A stretch of DNA of 64,000 nucleotides. Origin: Metallyticus violacea (lineage: Eukaryota > Arthropoda > Insecta > Mantodea > Metallyticidae). The stretch spans positions 63,034,501-63,098,500 of the forward strand of contig CM060842.1 in assembly GCA_030762175.1 (NCBI GenBank), given 5' to 3'. Shown in pieces: positions 60,560 through 64,000 of the stretch. The translations under genes were made by a program, and so were the position numbers. Below the pieces are notes generated by a model. The model was not told the DNA's origin. It saw nothing but the letters and a program-made list of their open reading frames with translations, and did not search any database. The stretch's first letter is position 1; each line of letters starts with the position of its first letter.

Positions 60560-62100
60560 GTAATAGAGTAATGCTTATGGGTCCACGTCCACTTTTCATC
60601 CGGTGTTGCTTTGTCTGCCGCTAGTTTAACGTTCAGGGTTATCCTTAGCAACCAACAACAATAATAGTCATCGTAGGCGTGAACAACCTTCCTTGAAACT
60701 TTTTCTGCTGCTTGTCTGATGGAAACGTTACCCAATGCCGCATTTATCCGGGAAAAAATCTAAGTGTATCTTTAGGGGTACGTTGCAGCCCAAAGTGTGG
60801 TAAATAGTCATGCTCTCAAGCAGTTCTTCGTTGGCGTTTCCAATAAAATTGACGCCAGACGAAACGAGCCAAGCTTATTTCTCGACACCATGCAGTAAGC
60901 TATCAAACTTTTCACCAGTGAAGAGCGTTCGAAACTAAGAACCACAAAAACTCCTTGTTTAATTTTACCTTCATTAAATCAAGGAAATTCATCATGAAGG
61001 AAGCTGGCACATTCTGATTCATGACTTTTAAAATGTTAATCAGACCTATTTTATGTGGAGCGAGGCAACATGATTTTGTGTGGCTCTACGTGATGGGTAT
61101 TTTAGATTTATTTCTCGTACATTCACAGATTTCCTTCTCTATGTATCTCTTCTTCAGTGTAACAGCTTTATTCCACTGTCATCAAATTCACACAAAAACA
61201 GTAATACTTGATGTATCCCAGTTGCGCAGCCACTACCTGCAAGTCAGATATGCCAGGCATACTTACTGTATTGAAGGCAGTCCTACAGGTGTTAGATTTC
61301 TTTCATGTACCTAGCATGTTGATCGGAATAGATGGAAGTTATTTCCATTGGGTAGCAGCATCACTTTGAGACTCAATTTGGAGTCTATGAATAGTCGTCA
61401 TTCTTGCGGTCACGTTTCATTTGAAGGTCACTCATAAAGTCATTTACATCGTTACAGAAAACAAGGTCTCTTTTTTTTTTTTTTTTGAAGTTGCCGCAAA
61501 CTGCATATGAGATTTTCTGCGAGGTGCTTCCGTTGTTGAAATAAGTCTTTTTTCCTTTAACGGGTGCAAATCGCGAAAAAATCATTCAAGTTCTTCTTGG
61601 GAACCTTGCGTTGAGCAGATGATTGACCCTGGTCGACATACGGATCATCATCAGCTTCTGGAAACATCAGCTCGCCTTTCTCTTCATCCTCTGGCCCGAT
61701 GCTGAGTCTTTCGGAGTTCGGGAACTGGAAGTTTTTCGCTATGCGACACTGGTTGACGTTATTGTCTATTTCTTTTTCCTCGTAAGACCTGCAGAAACAG
61801 ATGGCTCCATACAGAAGTAGCAGTCACTTAAATGATCACTTGGCTCCCTCCACACGAACTGAACAGAAAACGGCATTGACACTTTACCGCCATTCAGCCG
61901 CCTCGCAAGATTTCTAGCACACTTACGGTAAGAAACGTGTGGTACCCAGGGCTAGCCCTGGTTCCCTATCTTGCAACCGAAATAAAGCTTACATGTCTTT
62001 TTTACAACCGTAGGTGTAGCCTTGCTGTGCTGAACACAAGTCGCTTCACCACAAATATTACAAACGTTATTGGGAATGTTAAGGCAGTTAGGAATTAACA
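60560..62100 (-). pseudogene. Degraded copy of a multi-copy arthropod protein family with a CxxC and DCYFC motif
   Basis: The minus strand carries many colinear pieces of one protein. From 62095 to 61795 one frame is open except for a single stop. It encodes NIPNNVCNICGEATC, KTCKLYFGCKIGNQG, a stop, PWVPHVSYRKCARNL, MPFSVQFVWREPSDHLS and DCYFCM (61811-61825). Later pieces appear after frame changes: VSHSEKLPVPE (about 61720), FCNDVNDFMSDLQMK (about 61460), VEPHKIMLPR (about 61063-61089), GKIKQGVFVVL (about 60970), FFPDKCGIG (about 60755) and RFHQTSSRKSFKEG (about 60725). These match in order a large uncharacterised protein that I recall in many copies in aphid, hemipteran and other arthropod genomes. 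Its function is not known to me. Multiple stops and frameshifts make this copy dead. No terminal repeats were found, so mobility is inferred from its copy number elsewhere. Confidence 0.75.
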
Positions 62101-62904
62101 CTGCTATTGTTCACTTGTAAGAACAAAGTAGATGAAATGTAGCTGGTGGAATACACAAAAAAGTACAACAGACAGACTGATACTACAAGAGATTACCCCG
62201 TACTAAGCTTTTTATCAACAAAATGATGATTACATTATTTAATGAAGGCCAGGGTAATGAGGTAATGTAATACGACGCCATCATTTTAAGATTGAAATAA
62301 AGATTTGATATAGGACACCTATGTGAACTGTATATTGAATAACACGGCAGGTGTACGGATTAATCTATAGCGAATTGGTACCGTTTATTGTCATTTTCGT
62401 GTTTCCCACCTCAAAATTAGTAAATATTTCATATTTTCATTTCAGGGGCAAAATACGTGTTGATTTAGTGTTAGAGTGCAATCACAATAACAGAGTTATT
62501 ATGAAAATCTAATTAAAATGACATGACAATCAAAGAGAAACGTTACGAAGGCGTAGGCGGTGTTTTATTTACGGTAATGCCTCGAGTTACAAGTTTTGTG
62601 TCGGAACTGCTGCAGCGTTTTGCTTACTCTAGCTCCCAGCGACTTTAGGCGTTCCCAAAACTAAATGAAGAGAGGAAAGTTTCAGTGTGTGACATCCTGG
62701 AAGCTGTAAAGCAGTAGCTTGCAGACTGCATAACTCTTCTTACCGGAAGTTCTCCAAATGTCAGAAGGTCATGGGATGTCTTCAAGAAATGTAGTTGAAA
62801 AGTGAGGTGAAGAAAAAAAGTATATCAACTAGAAGAGGGTGAGGGATGGAGTACAGGAATAAACCCTTACATTTGCTGTTTGCTTTAAACGCAGATGAGT
62901 GTTT
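62101..62904. other. No gene seen
   Basis: 62560-62760 is slightly GC-richer but has no open frame or motif that I can assign. It could be the flank of the degraded gene copy to its left. Confidence 0.45.

Positions 62905-62943
<39 letters not shown>
62905..62943. repeat. (AGC)n-(AGT)n microsatellite
   Basis: Nine AGC units turn into four AGT units, consistent with a C to T change that then spread by slippage. Confidence 0.95.
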
Positions 62944-62944
<1 letters not shown>

Positions 62945-63095
62945 AAATGTGAAAACTGCATCCGCTTTGAGTTCCGCCCTATTGGAGCTAAACTGAGCTA
63001 AAAGTTATGGACTTATAAAGGTGTATTTTAATGCCCAGAGTTTTTCACGATAATATCCATATATTCACCAAGAAAGATATTCCCTTTCAGATGAT

Positions 63096-63367
63096 TATTG
63101 ATTTATTTACGAACGCTCTTTTAACATCTCAGGTCATCAGAATCCCAATCAACTCAGGATGTGAAACGGCCGACAAATTTTGCTCAGAGGCCTCTCTTTC
63201 AGGCTTGACATTCTTTTTCGTGCCGTAAATGTACGACACGGGACCCACGGCTTCACTTCCCTTCCGAAGGAAGCCATACTTAGGCTTTTTACGACCGAAA
63301 AAATTCATCGGTCCTGGAACCCGCGTTCTTGGGTTTAAGAGGCAAGTATGGTTACCACTACACCACC
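63096..63367 (-). mobile_element. SINE-A copy, full length, with 17-bp target duplication
   Basis: Runs from the 3' end TTTACGAACGCTCTTTTAAC through CTCAGAGGCCTCTCTTTCAG and TGTACGACACGGGACCCACG to the tRNA-like head ending in GGTTACCACTACACCACC. ATTCCCTTTCAGATGAT (63079-63095) and ATTCCCTTTCAGACGAT (63368-63384) flank it exactly, with one mismatch. This duplication sets both ends. The frames 63031-63228 and 63129-63401 are SINE sequence. Confidence 0.92.
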
Positions 63368-63384
63368 ATTCCCTTTCAGACGAT

Positions 63385-64000
63385 AAATAAAATGGATGCA
63401 TTGTCGTTTGAAAACATCCATTGCGTCATATTTTGCACAATTAAAGTTGTTTCATAAACCTTCCTTTCAGAATATGAAGTATCCGAGCGTTTTCTCAAAT
63501 TTCTGCCTATTTGGTTTGTGGATATATCACAAGTTTGAAAGTTTAAGCCTAGATATGATTGAACTATTGTCAAACAAAGAAAGCCAAAGTATATTTCCAT
63601 GTTGGTTGTTGAAGTACCTATACCTTATGGTATTTCCTGCTGTATTATTAAGTGGCTTAATTCAGAGCACAACATTCTGCACTCATTTGACGCACCGCGC
63701 ATTCCAACCGTTCTAAAGCTCACCCACCTCTTCTTATCTGTAACTGGTGGCTTGGTAATGAACTGTTGGAAATTGGGGCATAATTTTATTAGAATTGCTA
63801 TCCAATCTCGTTAACGTTAACGATAACATGATGAATATAATTACGTGCAGAAACCAAGATTTATAGCTCTGAGCTGTTTAGATATACAGGAGAAATACTA
63901 ACCGAAAATTAAAGAACCTAAACGTACGCCTCCGAAACAATGTTATCCCCATGTAAATTTTGTTGTAATTAATGACTCAAGTCTATCTTATAATATTTCA
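63385..64000. other. No gene assigned
   Basis: The + strand frames 63396-63716 (106 residues) and 63599-63814 and the minus-strand frame 63376-63600 overlap in different phases. I recognise no family in any of them. Confidence 0.45.

Noticed and set aside
63129..63401. 90-residue minus-strand frame
   Set aside because: It lies inside SINE-A and repeats as frames in other copies (44371-44583).
63396..63814. Overlapping 106- and 71-residue frames at the window end
   Set aside because: The frames lie in different phases with no recognised motif. An extension beyond the window cannot be judged.

Overview
This is 64 kb of AT-rich, intron-less-looking eukaryotic DNA with no intact protein-coding gene that I can support. 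The repeat content points to an arthropod, most likely an insect: tRNA-derived SINEs, decayed Tc1/mariner-type DNA transposons, a Penelope-like retroelement, and a remnant of a multi-copy protein family that I remember from arthropod genomes. I cannot name the species. The longest open frames are either read-through of simple repeats or lie inside transposable elements. The window is therefore either intergenic or part of a very long intron. Several AG|GTAAG sites on the + strand, one of them matching the recursive-splicing consensus exactly, make a giant + strand intron worth testing.

Layout. 0-5 kb: a SINE-B copy with a 12-bp target duplication, then plain AT-rich DNA. 5-12 kb: a cluster of Tc1/mariner-superfamily remnants (5.4, probably 7.4, 9.3 and 10.9 kb). 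13.6-14.2 kb: a SINE-B inserted inside a SINE-A. 15.3-17.9 kb: an almost full-length decayed mariner (minus strand), then a Tc1-like element with its middle deleted. 20.3-23.5 kb: a GC-richer block with a TATA/Inr candidate promoter, a CTCF-like motif, a Penelope-like remnant (minus strand) and a hAT-like terminal repeat. 24-28 kb: long homopolymers, a SINE-A that runs into an (AAT)n tract, and a SINE-B. 28-43 kb: mostly featureless, with two copies of an unnamed repeat (33.4 and 39.6 kb) in which a 67-bp module is inverted between copies. 44-46 kb: three SINE-A copies, one with an almost perfect tRNA fold. 46-56 kb: sparse. 56.3 kb: candidate recursive splice site and micro-exon. 57.1-57.5 kb: a minisatellite built from two 40-43 bp unit types. 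58-63.4 kb: a (CA)n tract, another tRNA-like head, a SINE-B, a 1.5-kb remnant of the arthropod multi-copy protein family on the minus strand, and a young SINE-A with a 17-bp target duplication.

No genes work together here in a pathway. The window records transposition by at least three mechanisms: Pol III SINEs moved by a LINE, cut-and-paste DNA elements, and a Penelope element. A few short signals may belong to a host gene that extends beyond the window.
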